Assembly: GCF_004365165.1 (NCBI RefSeq)
Contig: NZ_SOCH01000002.1
Location: forward strand, 225,776 to 289,775
Reading direction: 5' to 3'
Source: Metamycoplasma hyosynoviae
GTDB lineage: Bacteria > Bacillota_I > Bacilli_A > Mycoplasmatales > Metamycoplasmataceae
Length of the DNA: 64,000 bases
The notes under the pieces were generated by a model. The model saw only the letters and a program-made list of their open reading frames with translations, searched no databases and was not told the origin of the DNA. Shown piece by piece: positions 22,882 to 34,006 of this stretch (position 1 is the first letter of the stretch; each line of letters opens with the position of its first letter). Both the position numbers and the translations under genes were made by a program.

Positions 22882-23898
22882 CTATATTATTCCTCCAAAG
22901 TGAAGTCCTAATAAAATTACTAGAAGTACAAGTGTTCCTGCTATTGATGCAATAAGTGAAATTGTAAATTTTTTACTATTAACAATTTCTTTAAATGTTT
23001 TTCTTTTCTTCTTAGATTTAAGTGTAACTTTATCTTCTACAATACGTTCTTGTTGTAAACAAGTTTCAAGGTCACGGTAAAGTTCTTCACAATTTTCATA
23101 TCTATCAGTTAGTTTTTTTGCTGTACATTTAATAATAATATTTTCAACTGCTTGAGGTATTAAAGTGTTTACTCCTTCTAGGGGAGGAAGGTCGCTATTA
23201 ACATGCTTTAATGCTATGGTTTTGTGATCCATGCCAGCAAAAGGCAAATGTCCTGAAAGCATTTCATACATAATAATACCAAGTGAATATATATCACTTT
23301 GAGGTGACGGCGAGTGCGATTTAACAACAAGTTCAGGTGCCACATATTGCACTGAACCTACCAATTTATTATCTTCGGTAACTCTAAGCGATTCTTCGCT
23401 TAAAGAAATTCCGAAGTCAATAAGTTTAACAACACCATTTTCATTGAAAAGAATGTTGTTGGGTTTTAAATCACGGTGAACAATACCAGCATTATGAATA
23501 TCTACAAGACCTAAGCAAATTTCACGAGCTATAGAAATAGCTTCATCAACTGGCAACTTTTTTCTACGTTCCAATTTTTCTTTCAAACTTGAACCTTCAA
23601 CAAGTTCCATTGCAAGATAATATTCTTTATCATTTGGATCTGATTTAGGAATATAAGCACCTTTAAGTTGAACAACATATGGACTAACAACTTTTTTCAT
23701 CATTTCAACTTCATTTTTGAATCTAAATTGAGTTGCACGCATTCTTTGAATATTTGCATAAGTTAAAATTTTGATAGCATAACGTTCACCAGTTTTTTTC
23801 ATTGTAGCACTATAAACCGCACCAAAACCGCCACTACCTATTGGCTTAAAATCTTCAAAATTTTTGTTTAAGTTCTTATATTTAGATAAATCTAGCAT
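22882..23898 (-). CDS. prkC: Serine/threonine protein kinase, PrkC type without PASTA domains
   Basis: 338 residues. The kinase domain runs from about 15 to 280: glycine loop GSGGFGAVYSA (21-31), ATP Lys in AIKIL (Lys43), catalytic HRDLKPNN (141-148) and DFG (161-163). A charged linker leads to one membrane helix at about 311-333, and the protein ends a few residues later. The extracellular PASTA repeats of other PrkC proteins are absent, which fits an organism with no peptidoglycan to sense. The start directly follows the prpC stop (TAAATG). The kinase and phosphatase probably act on the same substrates. Confidence 0.95.
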   Translation of the reverse strand: MLDLSKYKNLNKNFEDFKPIGSGGFGAVYSATMKKTGERYAIKILTYANIQRMRATQFRFKNEVEMMKKVVSPYVVQLKGAYIPKSDPNDKEYYLAMELVEGSSLKEKLERRKKLPVDEAISIAREICLGLVDIHNAGIVHRDLKPNNILFNENGVVKLIDFGISLSEESLRVTEDNKLVGSVQYVAPELVVKSHSPSPQSDIYSLGIIMYEMLSGHLPFAGMDHKTIALKHVNSDLPPLEGVNTLIPQAVENIIIKCTAKKLTDRYENCEELYRDLETCLQQERIVEDKVTLKSKKKRKTFKEIVNSKKFTISLIASIAGTLVLLVILLGLHFGGII

Positions 23899-24645
23899 TT
23901 ATAACTCCACTAGAACAATTGACATATTGTCATTTGACATATTCTTTTTTGCATAGTTAATCAAAGTATTAGCTTTTTCTTCTAGAGTTAAATTATTAGC
24001 CTGAATAATACGCTCAAAAAGTGGTTTTTCTACTCAGTCATGAAGCCCATCGCTTGTTAAAACAATGTATTTAGCTTTCGATTCTTTACTATATACAAAG
24101 CCATCAGGGGTCATAACTTTGTTAGGCCCTAAACAACTAGTTAATTTATTGGCAAAAGGATGTCTTTCGGCTTCATGAGGTTTCATTACGCCTTCACGAA
24201 TTCACTGGTTTTTCACATTTTGATCTTCGGTTACTTGGTGTAAAAGTCCATTATAAATATAAGTACGTGAATCACCTACATTAAACACATAAATTTGTTT
24301 TTCTGATGGATAAATTAAAGTCGCCGTTAAAGTAGTACCCATGTCTGCACATCCAGGGTCTTTTTTAGCGGCGATATTTAATTCATTTTTAATTCTATCT
24401 AATGCTTTTACAAATCAAGCTTTTATTGTTTTTTTATCAGTGTAGTCAGTATCTTCAGGGAAATTATGGTTAAAATAATTTTCAAAAGTAGATATTGAAA
24501 TTGTTGATGCTATAGAACCTCCAGCATGTCCTCCCATACCATCACATAAAATTGCAAGCGCTCATTTACCTTTAATAGCCATTCCGACCCTATCCTGGTT
24601 TTCAGGTCTAACAATACCAACATCTGATTTTAAACAATAGTTCAT
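23899..24645 (-). CDS. prpC: PP2C-type protein phosphatase
   Basis: 248 residues. Metal-binding motifs of the PP2C family are present: 'NQDRVG' near 16-21, 'LCDGMGGHAGG' near 33-43, 'GTTLTATLI', 'VFNVGDSRTYIY', 'LTSDGLHD' and the C-terminal 'NDNMSIVLV'. Several UGA Trp codons break it into short pieces under the standard code, but every motif lies in one frame. It should reverse phosphorylation by the adjacent kinase. The ATG overlaps the gmk stop (TAATG), and the kinase follows with no gap, so the pair is expressed at a linked ratio. Confidence 0.95.
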
Positions 24646-25274
24646 TAGGCATTCCTTCCTTCGCTTGCTTCTTTTTCTGTATTTATTATGTTATTAAATT
24701 CCTTATTGATAATTTTTTTAATTTCTTCAGTTGCTTGTTCAATACTATTATTAATTACAATATATTCAAATAAACTTGATTGACCGATTTCTTCTTTGGC
24801 TTTAGCTAAACGTTTTTTAATAATTTTGGTAGGTTCAGTATTACGTCCGATAATTCTTTTTTCAAGTTCTTTAAATGAAGGTGGCATTAGGAAGATTGAA
24901 ACAATTTCATCACTTTTGTTATATCTTTTATAGTATTCAATAACTTGTTCTGCGCCATTAGTTTCAATTTCTAGGAAAGGTATTTTGCCTTGCTCTATAA
25001 TACGATTAATTTCTGAGTATAATGTTCCGTAATAATTATCAAAATGCATTGAGTATTCAATTAATTTATTTTCAGATAAACAAATGTCAAAAGTTTCTTG
25101 TGATACGAAATAATAATGCACACCATCAATTTCGCCTTCACGTGGTCTACGTGTAGTAACTGAAACTGATAGTTTCAGTTTTAAACTAGGATCTGAAAAT
25201 AATTCTTTTTCTACAGTTCCCTTACCTACGCCACTAGGACCTGAAAAAATAATTAGTTTCTTGTTTTGCTTCAT
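24645..25274 (-). CDS. gmk: Guanylate kinase
   Basis: 209 residues. The P-loop GPSGVGKGTV lies near the N-terminus, followed by 'SVTTRRPREGEIDGVHYYF', the GMP-binding segment that identifies the family, and 'FLEIETNGAEQV'. It phosphorylates GMP to GDP. The start at 25274 is preceded by AAGGAG. The length agrees with bacterial guanylate kinases (about 205). It is coupled to prpC by TAATG and lies 48 bases after rsmD. Confidence 0.96.
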   Translation of the reverse strand: MKQNKKLIIFSGPSGVGKGTVEKELFSDPSLKLKLSVSVTTRRPREGEIDGVHYYFVSQETFDICLSENKLIEYSMHFDNYYGTLYSEINRIIEQGKIPFLEIETNGAEQVIEYYKRYNKSDEIVSIFLMPPSFKELEKRIIGRNTEPTKIIKKRLAKAKEEIGQSSLFEYIVINNSIEQATEEIKKIINKEFNNIINTEKEASEGRNA

Positions 25275-25322
25275 AATTACTCCTTATGATTACGGATTAA
25301 TAATTATTAATATAATTTTAAA

Positions 25323-25868
25323 TTAATATATTCTATATTTGATGTAATAGATATAAATTTTACCATATTTTTTTACTTTCAAAATTTCATATGAATTTGC
25401 GAAATTTAAAAATTGTTGGTTAGTTTCAACAAATATAATTCCATCACTCTTCAAGAGATTTTTTTGAACAATTAGTTGCAAACAATCATCTAAAATATTA
25501 GTGATTTTATATGGTGGATCTAAGTAAATATAATCAAATTGTAAATTAGTTTTTTTTAAAAAACTTAATGCATCTATGTTAAAAACTTCAAGATTTTTTT
25601 CACCTAAAGCTTGTCTATTCTTTAGAATAATTTCATAAGCATTATGGTCTTTTTCAATACAAATAGCATGTTTAGCTCCACGAGACAAAGCTTCTAAGCA
25701 AAAACTTCCACTACCCGCAAAAAGATCTAAAAAAATCTTATTTTCAATATCAAATTGAATAGATGAAAAAAGTCCTTCACGAGCACGATCTAATGTTGGT
25801 CTAGTGGTTTCATTTGAAGGTGTAATTAATCTTCTAGATTTATATTTTCCAGCTATGATTCTGAGCAT
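25323..25868 (-). CDS. rsmD: 16S rRNA (guanine966-N2)-methyltransferase RsmD
   Basis: 181 residues. 'IIAGKYKSRRL' and 'TRPTLDRAREGLFSSI' at the N-terminus, the SAM-binding 'FLDLFAGSGSFCLEALSRGA' and the catalytic 'LDPPYKI' (N/DPPY) identify the family. It methylates G966 of 16S rRNA. The start has no ribosome binding site and lies 9 bases after a TATAAT box, suggesting a near-leaderless transcript. It heads the rsmD-gmk-prpC-prkC-rsgA-rpe cluster. Confidence 0.94.
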   Translation of the reverse strand: MLRIIAGKYKSRRLITPSNETTRPTLDRAREGLFSSIQFDIENKIFLDLFAGSGSFCLEALSRGAKHAICIEKDHNAYEIILKNRQALGEKNLEVFNIDALSFLKKTNLQFDYIYLDPPYKITNILDDCLQLIVQKNLLKSDGIIFVETNQQFLNFANSYEILKVKKYGKIYIYYIKYRIY

Positions 25869-25877
25869 AATAATAAA

Positions 25878-25883
25878 ATTATA
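25878..25883 (-). promoter_or_regulatory. -10 box of the rsmD operon
   Basis: TATAAT on the minus strand, 9 bases before the rsmD ATG (spacer TTTATTATT). The mRNA would have a 0-3 base leader. Confidence 0.55.
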
Positions 25884-25995
25884 TAGATTTTAATTGTATG
25901 GTTTTTGTTTTATAAAATGCATTTTTTTTATAAATTGAGTTCTAGAAAAAATGCAATAATTTTTTTTATTTTTTACAATTTTTCAAAACTTAAAG

Positions 25996-26001
25996 TATAA
26001 T
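25996..26001 (+). promoter_or_regulatory. -10 box of the His-rich lipoprotein gene
   Basis: TATAAT, followed about 20 bases later by AAGGAG and the ATG at 26033. It is divergent from the rsmD promoter. Confidence 0.55.
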
Positions 26002-26032
26002 ATATTTTGCATTTTCAAGGAGAATTATATTA

Positions 26033-26797
26033 ATGAAACATAGCAAAAAAATTATATTTTCAAGTGTATTAGGTTCAATAGCTGTATTTTCTACATCAGT
26101 AGCTTTAATTTCAAAATCTTGTCCTTCTGCCCCTGAAACAAAACCCGAAGAAAAAATTAAATATCAAGAAAAACTTGGATTAAAAATTGCTGATAAAACC
26201 ACTAAAGAAGAAGAAACACATCACTTTGTCCATGAAGCAAAAGAAGCAAAAACTTTAGAAGACATTAAAAAAGTTTTAACTAAATTCAATATTGCTTTTG
26301 ATTTTTCTGGAATTCCAGAAGGTGCAACTTATAAAGTTGCAGATTCTACACATGATCATGCTGACCAAGGTATGATTCACTTAGATATCACTCAAACTAT
26401 TAATGGAAGAGAAGCAACCGAAAGATTTGAAATCATTGGATTTGAAATCGAAAAAGTTCCTGAACACATTAAAATTGGTGGTTATACATTAGCTACAAAA
26501 GCTAAAAAAGAATGAAAAAAAACAGTTAGAGAAACTGCAGAAGAATTAAAAACTTACAAAGATAAATCATTCGAAGAACTACTTACATTCTTAAAGCAAA
26601 TTGTAGAAATTAAAGAGCCTGAATCAGAAGAAGAAAAGAAACTACAATTCAAATTTGATTTGGAACACCTACATATCCATGCTCACCACGAAGGCGAAGG
26701 TGAAATTATATTTGAAAAAACATTTGTGTTTAATAAAGACAAACCTACCGAAACTACTGAACTTAAAGAAAAATACAGAATTCATCACTTGAAATAA
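26033..26797 (+). CDS. Histidine-rich predicted lipoprotein
   Basis: 254 residues. A signal sequence ends in 'ALISKSC' with the probable lipid Cys at residue 30. The mature part is acidic and contains 15 histidines, clustered as THHFVHE, STHDHAD, EHLHIHAHHEGE and RIHHLK, which suggests divalent metal binding. Two segments (about 95-150 and 200-250) look alike in pattern: helix, then a strand pair ending in a short tail, loosely like the repeated domain of mycoplasma 'lipoprotein 17' surface proteins. A UGA Trp codon at residue 161 must be read. AAGGAG precedes the start, and a hairpin terminator follows before the metalloprotease gene. The function is not established. Confidence 0.75.
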
Positions 26798-26814
26798 TAA
26801 TTAATAATTCCCGT

Positions 26815-26838
26815 AATATCATTTTAATAAATGATATT
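26815..26838 (+). terminator. Terminator after the His-rich lipoprotein
   Basis: A 10-bp perfect stem (AATATCATTT with AAATGATATT) with loop TAAT is followed by ATTTATTTTT. It separates the lipoprotein from the metalloprotease by a terminator, though some read-through is likely because no strong promoter is seen between them. Confidence 0.65.
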
Positions 26839-26861
26839 ATTTATTTTTAAAGGAGAAAAAA

Positions 26862-28763
26862 ATGAAAAAGAAAATACCTGGATGAGCTACTTTCTTAATC
26901 GTTTTTTTTCTTTTTCTTACTGCGGGCCTTGCTGGCTTTGCCACTTATTTAGTTTTAAAACAAAAATGAGAAAAACTGCAAGAACCTGATAATAATACCC
27001 CTATTGTTTATAACAAGAAAAATAGTGCTGCTGAATATAGTGAAGGTATCTCTATAAAAAATGAATTTTTAGAAATTGAAGAATATCCTTATGCTATTGA
27101 TTATGACAACAATCCAAAATACTTTTTTGGTATAGAAGGACTTGAACTATTGTCACGTGAATTTCACAAAAGAGCTTGATATGGCCCTGAAATAATTGAA
27201 ATTCCTAAAATTACTATCAATAAAAAATTTACTAATGTTAATACTAACCAAGTAAATGGTTTTTATACTCCTGATAGTAAAGAAATTGCACTTTTTACTA
27301 CCGAAATAGTTCGTGATAAAAATGGCAATATTAGAAAAGTAGATAATTTACGTAATGACATTAAAGTTGAAATGGTACTTCCAACTTTGGTTCATGAATA
27401 CACTCACCACGTTGCTAATGTTTATAATAACTCAGGCAAACTATCGGATCCAAATTATTCCAATGAACTAGATTATAAACTTTCAACTAACATTCATTAC
27501 ATCGCAACTTATGCTAATAATATAAAATTCTTGAAAGAATTTAAATCATCACTATTTTATGATGAAACTTATAAACCGATTACTAATCTTCCCAATTGAG
27601 ATATTGGAAATAAATCAATTTTTTCATATCCTAATTCTTTATATAAAAGTTTTTCAGCTAGAGAATTATTTAATTATGCCAACTATACAAATATAGAAAA
27701 CCCTGAAAAATGAAATTCATTAAATACTACTGAATATACTTTTAATAACACTTATGAATCTCCTATTAAATTTAGCGAACCTGTTGAAAGTGGAAAAATT
27801 GAATATTTATATTCTTTTGAAGAATTAATTCCTCGTGAATTTATGAAGATGATTTATTCAACTTCAAAAAGAATTGCAAAAAGCTCAACAAATCCTAATG
27901 GAATATTATATTTCGATAAAGTTGATGACTATGGACATAATTATGGAATTCATTTAACTGCTTATGGTGAAGATTCATTAAGAAACTTAGCATTTAAACC
28001 AAAAAGTTTAAATTCTTATAATGTGAAAATAGCTGCTCCTAATTGAGTATTTGATGGCGAACTAAAACAATTCAGAAATATTTATGGCCAACAAATATAT
28101 CCTGCAACAGAAAACAATGTTCAACTAAAAAAATTCTATAAAACATTTTTAGATTTATTTGGTTATGGACAAACTATAAGTTATATGGGATATAAGACTA
28201 TCTTCAACAATAAAACAAAAAATAGCGATTATGAAAATATAAGACTTGGTGGTTACCTATCAAATAATGGAATAGATTCTAAAAATAATGTTTATTTAAC
28301 TTATGAAGTAGGAACTAAAACCAAAAATGTAAAATTAAACTTATTTAATACCAATTTCACTACAAAAACCAAATGAAATTCATTTAGTGAAGATAGAAAA
28401 TATAATCCTTCGATTTTAAATAAGCCATCTTCAATGTACGCTTATTATAGTAATTTAATTAACATTCAAGATATTAAAAAAAGTTTAATTGGCGATAAAG
28501 AATTCAAATATTTCATTTGACAAGATAAAAATAATAATGGCGATTATGATGCAGATGAAAAAGTTAATATTGATTTCAAAAAAGAATTTAACATTCAAAA
28601 TGAAATTCAAAGATCAATTATTAACTCAAGAAAAAGTTTTGAGATTCAAAAAAATACAAAAGCATTATTTAATTCGCACATCTTAAAATTAAATTATGAA
28701 AAAACCACTGACACATTAGGTCAAGAAATTGATAACTACTACTATAGTTTTGTAAAATATTAA
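26862..28763 (+). CDS. Membrane-anchored zinc metalloprotease, MYPU_1760-like
   Basis: 633 residues. A single N-terminal helix at about 9-33 anchors the protein with the bulk outside. The zinc motif HEYTHH is at 178-183 (His178, Glu179, His182), within 'LVHEYTHHVANVYNN'. The rest, about 450 residues, has no domain I can name. Size, topology and the early HEXXH match the family annotated in mycoplasmas as MYPU_1760-type metalloproteases; that assignment is from memory of the family. The ribosome binding site AAGGAG precedes the ATG. The permease genes follow 11 bases later on the same strand. Numerous UGA Trp codons interrupt it under the standard code. Confidence 0.78.
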
Positions 28764-28774
28764 AAGGTTATAAA

Positions 28775-29737
28775 ATGAATAAAACAAGAAAGATATTAAC
28801 TAGAATAGGAATTTATACAGCTATATTTTTTGTATCAATAATTCTTATTTATTTTTTAATTAATCTTGTTTTTGAAAATCAAATCAAAAAAAATCTAGCT
28901 GTCTATTCACAAATTGAAAAAAATATATTTTTTCGTTTTGGTGCTTGAATAAAGCGATTTTTTACAAATGAAGGCAAGATATATAGTTATGAATTAAATG
29001 CTAATAACTTATCAATTCCATCGCTATATTTAAACCAATTCAAATGAACACTATTATTTACTATTTTAGTATTTATAATTAGTTTCTTTGTGGGCAATGC
29101 ACTAGGTATTTATTCAGCATATAAATTTAATAAAACATCTGATATTCTTATCAACTTCATAATTACTTTATTTGCTACATTCCCTTTAATAATTATCGGT
29201 ATAGTTTCGCTAGTTTTATCTAATACTTTCAAATATCCATCACAATTTATACTTAGTTCAAAATATACATTTATTTCTATTTTAGTACCTATTCTAATTA
29301 CTAGTTTTGGTAGTACTAGCTTATTCTTTTCAAGAGCTAGAAAACTAGCAAAAGAAATAATAACTAGCAACTTCTATATTTTCCATAAATCCCTTGGTTT
29401 AAGTCAAAATTCGCTTATTAAGAAGTGTTTATTAAAAAATATTTTTATTTATGAACTTCAAGTAATAATCCCATTTTACTTACTACTATTTTCATCATCA
29501 ATGGTTATTGAAAGAATATTTTCAATCCCGGGGCAAAGTATCTTTTTAGCTTATGCATTTAAACATGCCGAAATGGATTTAATACTATTTTATTTCGTAT
29601 GAAACTTATCATTTTTATTAATTACAAAATTCATATTTTCAATTGTTTTAATTTATATTAATCCTATGCAAAAAGATTCAACTTTGTACGATCTAAGTTT
29701 TATTAGAATTAGAAAGGCTAAATTATGGACAAGATAA
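28775..29737 (+). CDS. oppB: ABC permease of the OppB/NikB type
   Basis: 320 residues with about six membrane helices. The order is typical of binding-protein-dependent peptide/nickel permeases: one N-terminal helix, a short outside loop, then a helix cluster containing the coupling loop 'FHKSLGLSQNSLIKKCLLKN' and 'VIERIFSIPGQS', which matches the EIIFSIPGLG segment of OppB. The loop between helices 1 and 2 is shorter than in E. coli OppB. The 3' end overlaps the oppC start by 13 bases. No oppD/oppF ATPase is nearby, so it must borrow one. Peptide versus metal substrate cannot be decided from this sequence. Confidence 0.82.
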
Positions 29738-30888
29738 ATAGCCAATTATTAAAACCAGCAAAAAGAAAAGAACCCACTGCACAAGCAGTTAGACAAACTA
29801 CTTCTTTAAAACTTTATTGAAAGAAATTCTTTTCTAAAAAGACAAATATCTTTGCATTTGTGTTTTTCTTGGCTATTTTTTTAAGTTTAATAATTGCGCT
29901 TTTCTTCGTTAAAAACTCAGCAACTAAATCTGTATCAGATAGCATATTTGTGAATAACTTACCTTCATATTACAATCAAATAGTTACTCGGAGTTTTGAT
30001 AAAGGTGAAACATTAAACTTCATTAGAAAACTAGGCGAACTTGAAAAATCAAGAGCCAGTGAACTCGGAATATCACCTATTTTTGAAATCTATTTTGATT
30101 CAGCTTATGATACTTCCGGACAAATAAACATCACAACTGATATTGTTATTCTTCAATATAATCCTTATAAATTATTAGAAGCTATGAACATAAACTTAGG
30201 TTCTAAAATTGAAATTCCACAATATATTTTAGGCACCAACCAAAATGGTGTTGATATATATTCACGTAGCATACTTTCAATTTTTACAACTATCATTATT
30301 ATTACAATTTCACTATTTGGAAATATTTTAATTGGCTTTATATTAGCCTCACTTTATTCATTCAACAAAAGAAAATGATGAAGCAAAATTATTGATGTTA
30401 TAGCATCTATTATTAACTCAGTTCCTACTATTATTTGAATATTCATATTTACTATTTTATTTGGGACTAAACCATGACAAATTCTGATCTCATTTTTATT
30501 AGTTTCATGAGCTTCATTTTATGAATTGACGAAAAATGAAATTGAAGAAGTATCAAAAACAGAATTTATTATTGCAGCCAAAGCTATTGGATTAAATAAT
30601 TTTCAAGTAGCAAAACGTCATTTATTCACTTACATATTACCATCACTTTTAATTCTATTTGTTGATATGTTCACAATGGATATTTTGATAATTTCTTCTC
30701 TTGCGTTTTTAGAATTTATTAATGAAACAAATAACTTAAATATTGGAATGGTAATTAAAGAATCTATTTCAATGATAAGCTTAAATATTTCATATTTAAT
30801 TGTAATTTGCGTTTATATAAGTCTTTTTTCAATTTCGCTTAAATTATTATCTAACTCACTTTCTTCAACTTTTAATCCAAAGATATAA
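29725..30888 (+). CDS. oppC: ABC permease of the OppC/NikC type
   Basis: 387 residues. A basic N-terminus and a helix at about 46-66 are followed by a long outside loop, then 'ILGTNQNGVDIYSRSI', which matches the LGTDxxGRDxxSR signature of OppC/DppC/NikC, and five helices. The coupling loop 'IIAAKAIGLNNFQVAKRHL' is well kept. It forms a heterodimer with the preceding OppB-like protein. The 5' end overlaps that gene by 13 bases. The stop codon lies at the base of a terminator hairpin. Confidence 0.85.
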
Positions 30889-30890
30889 AA

Positions 30891-30908
30891 AAACCGCTTA
30901 TGCGGTTT
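30891..30908. terminator. Bidirectional terminator between oppC and a lipoprotein gene
   Basis: AAACCGC-TTAT-GCGGTTT, a perfect 7-bp stem. On the minus strand it is followed by TTTTTTT, so it is strongest for the leftward lipoprotein gene, whose stop codon it includes. Confidence 0.75.
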
Positions 30909-31956
30909 AATCAAAATCAACTATATTTTTTAGACCTTGACTATCTCTAATGATAGTTAATTTTTTCTTCAATTCATCAAGAAGTGATTGACCTTTTTTC
31001 TTAAAATCTTCACTTTCGAGTTTTCAATCTTTATTTATTTCTTGTGAAACACCACCAACAATTTGTGTTGTAGTTTCAAAGATTTTACTTAATGCCTCTA
31101 ATGCTTTTTTTTGATTTGAATTCACTACTAATTGATTAGGGTTATCGACAATATGTGGGATCGTTTGTGCAAATGCAGTAGTATATATATCTTTTTCTAA
31201 CTTATAATTCTCTCCCAATTTCTTATGCCATAAACCTAATTCATTAGTCAAATTTATTATGGCATGTGAATGATTATGACTAGTTTTATCGCTTTCTAAA
31301 TTAACCTTATCCAAATCCTCTTCTTTAGTTATTCTATTTGGATCATAAATTAAAAGCTTAGCTAAATTTCAAATTGATTTTAAGCTTGCTTCTAATTTGG
31401 CAATATTTATGTCTTTTCCAGACAATCTTCCATCTATAACTAACAAATGATCCATAAATTCTTGTGAATCTAGTTTCAAATTAATATCAACTAAAACTGC
31501 ATTAACATCTTGATAGATTAATAAAAACTTAGAAATATATTTAGCAAATAAACTATCACTTTCTATCTTATTTTCTTTATTAGGCTCTAATAATCATTTT
31601 TTTTGAAACTCATATATTTTTTCCTGATTATTTGGAATGGTTTGAACTATTCTTAATTCTCTAAGTTTATTTTTTAAAAATGAAAACTCACGGCTAAATA
31701 CACTTGCATATTTTTTATATTGAAAATAATTATTTTTTACTTCAATGAAAAGCGGGGTTAAAGTATTGTCATAAATTTCTTTTATGGATACAACTTCAGA
31801 ACTTAAAAAATTGTATTTTTTGGTTTCAATAGGCATATCATAATCATCAGTTAAAAGTTTTTCATAATCTTCTGACTTACAAGAAACCATTGAAATTGTA
31901 GGAACAAAAGAAAGCGTTGATAGTAAGGGTAAATTAATTAAAAACTTTCTTTTCAT
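30907..31956 (-). CDS. Predicted lipoprotein with an HNHSH cluster
   Basis: 349 residues. The signal peptide ends in the lipobox ISMVSC with the lipid Cys at about 26. The mature protein is mainly helical and Lys/Leu-rich. A segment near residue 215-235 reads 'SDKTSHNHSHAIINLTNEL', an H-x-H-x-H cluster able to bind metal. No domain is recognised. It is translationally coupled to the larger lipoprotein upstream (TAATG), so the two are made together. It ends inside the terminator shared with oppC. It could be an accessory subunit of a surface uptake system, but that is inferred only from location. Confidence 0.72.
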
Positions 31957-33890
31957 TATTCTTCACCTTCTACAATTTTCTCAATTTCAATTTCTTTATA
32001 ATCACTTTTCTTTTCATATCCTTTAAAATCATTTCAATATATGTAAACAGATACTAATTTCTTTTCACCTTCTGTTTTATATTTATAATCATTTTCGCCA
32101 GCATATGACATAAAGTCGAGTTTTAGATGGATTTTACCAACTTCATATGGTGTTGGTAAAACTGAAATATCTATTCTTTTAACACCCGTAAATAATTTTT
32201 CTTCTTCATTATTCAGGGCGTAAGCTAACATATAATTGTTTATAAATGAAGCTAATATTTTTATTTGAAACGAATCAGTATGCAAAAAACTCGCTTCATA
32301 ACTTTGTCTAATATCGTTATTTCAATATTTAAAATCTTGTAAATTGTTTGTAGCTTTTAAAAGTAATTTATAGAATGCTACTGATGTGTAAACCTTATTA
32401 ATATCTTCAGTTGAAACTTCATTTTTTTTAACTGGTTGAAAATTAAAAAACTCCTTAAATGAAATCCCTTTTGGGATTTTCTTATTTAATCCAGTATAGT
32501 TTCAAATGTCTTCTGTTGTTAAATTTTCAGGACTAGATGATTGTGAATCGTAATATTTATTTTTAAATATTTGACCTTTTAATCTATGTCCATGATCATC
32601 AAAGTTTGAACTAAATCAAACATAATCTTTATAACTTTTATCTTTTTTAAATACTCTAACTATTGCTTTCAATATTTGATTTGTTTCAAGATATGGTGTA
32701 TATTCAAAATCAATAATCTTATATAAAATGTCTTCATTCTGTTTGTGTTTTGGAATTTTAATTTCAAAAAAATCATTTATAAAATTTTTGAATAAATAAA
32801 TTAATCCTTTTGAATTTCAAAAGTCATATTCTAATGCGCCTTTAACAAAATGGTTTATATTATCATTAACAGTTAAATAATTTTTCCCATTAATCAATAA
32901 AAGCGGATTAGGAATATATTCATTAAATAGAGGTAATTCATCAGATTTAATTCCAGTAGTGCCTAAACCGAATTTTTTATCAGTATCATATTTTCGAAAA
33001 TCATTTATATAATAGGAATTATTTAATTTTTCAACTGGCATTATTGACTTATCATTAAAATCAATAATATCCTTTATTTTGAATGATACAAAGTCAGTTT
33101 CTTTAGATAAAGATTCTTCTGCTTTAGCTTGTTTTCAATCAATAATAATATCTTTAACACCAACATTAAACTTATTTAAATAGAGAACTAAATATTTTTT
33201 GAATACTTCACGTTCAAATTCATGTGCATCATCTAATCAGGTTTTTGCTTGTATAAAATCTGGTCTAAAAACTGTTTTTTTCAAAACAGATTCATTATTC
33301 ACATTTACCATTCTACGAGAATTTAAAAAATTGTAGTTAGTATTTAAATCAAAAATAACTTTGAATATTATTGTTTGCAAATCAGCAAAATAAGGATCGC
33401 CAGCTCTATTAAAATCAAATCCTAATTTTTGTGACATTGCTAAAAATCAATCATCATTAAATCCATTAGCTGCATCTACTGATTCGAATGGATATTCTGT
33501 CAAAATATTAGAAATATTAGTTTTTTCATTTCCTTCTATTATATTCATAGAATTAAATTGATTTAATTGCTGATATCAAGTTTTTTTGAAAGTAAAGTCA
33601 GGCTTGTATATAACAAAATTATTTTTATCTTTAAATAACTTAAATTCATTTTTTTTATCATCAAATACTGCTGATTGAAAATATAATCTCTTACCTTTTT
33701 CATAAAAATAAAAAATTTTATTTTGGTTATGAAAAATAGCAATTTGATTACCAGATAAAATTTTTAAGTATTTTCTTGATATTTTATTTATATCTAAATA
33801 GCTATTTTTTTGACTACAAGAAATAGAAAAAACGGCAGGTGTAAAAGATAATACACTAAAAATTGAACTATACATTAACTTTTTTGTCAT
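31956..33890 (-). CDS. Large predicted lipoprotein, possible substrate-binding protein
   Basis: 644 residues. Signal peptide with lipobox VFSISC (Cys25). The mature protein has mixed strand and helix composition, many aromatic residues and several UGA Trp codons. The size is that of Opp-type binding proteins, and the convergent OppB/OppC-like permease genes end 3 kb away, so a binding-protein role is plausible, but I do not see a clear OppA signature. 'FDDHGHRLKG' near the C-terminal third adds histidines. AAAGGA lies before the ATG. It is co-translated with the smaller lipoprotein downstream. Confidence 0.7.
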
Positions 33891-34006
33891 TTTTTTTATT
33901 CCTTTTCTACATTTTTTATTATAATATAATTAAAAAAAATATGCATTTATTAATAATTATATATTAATATTAACATTAATAATTAATAATAGAAGGGTAC
34001 AGTGAT

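Noticed and set aside
30907..33890. Calling the 644-residue lipoprotein OppA
   Set aside because: Size fits, but I could not point to a family signature, so it is left as a possible binding protein only.
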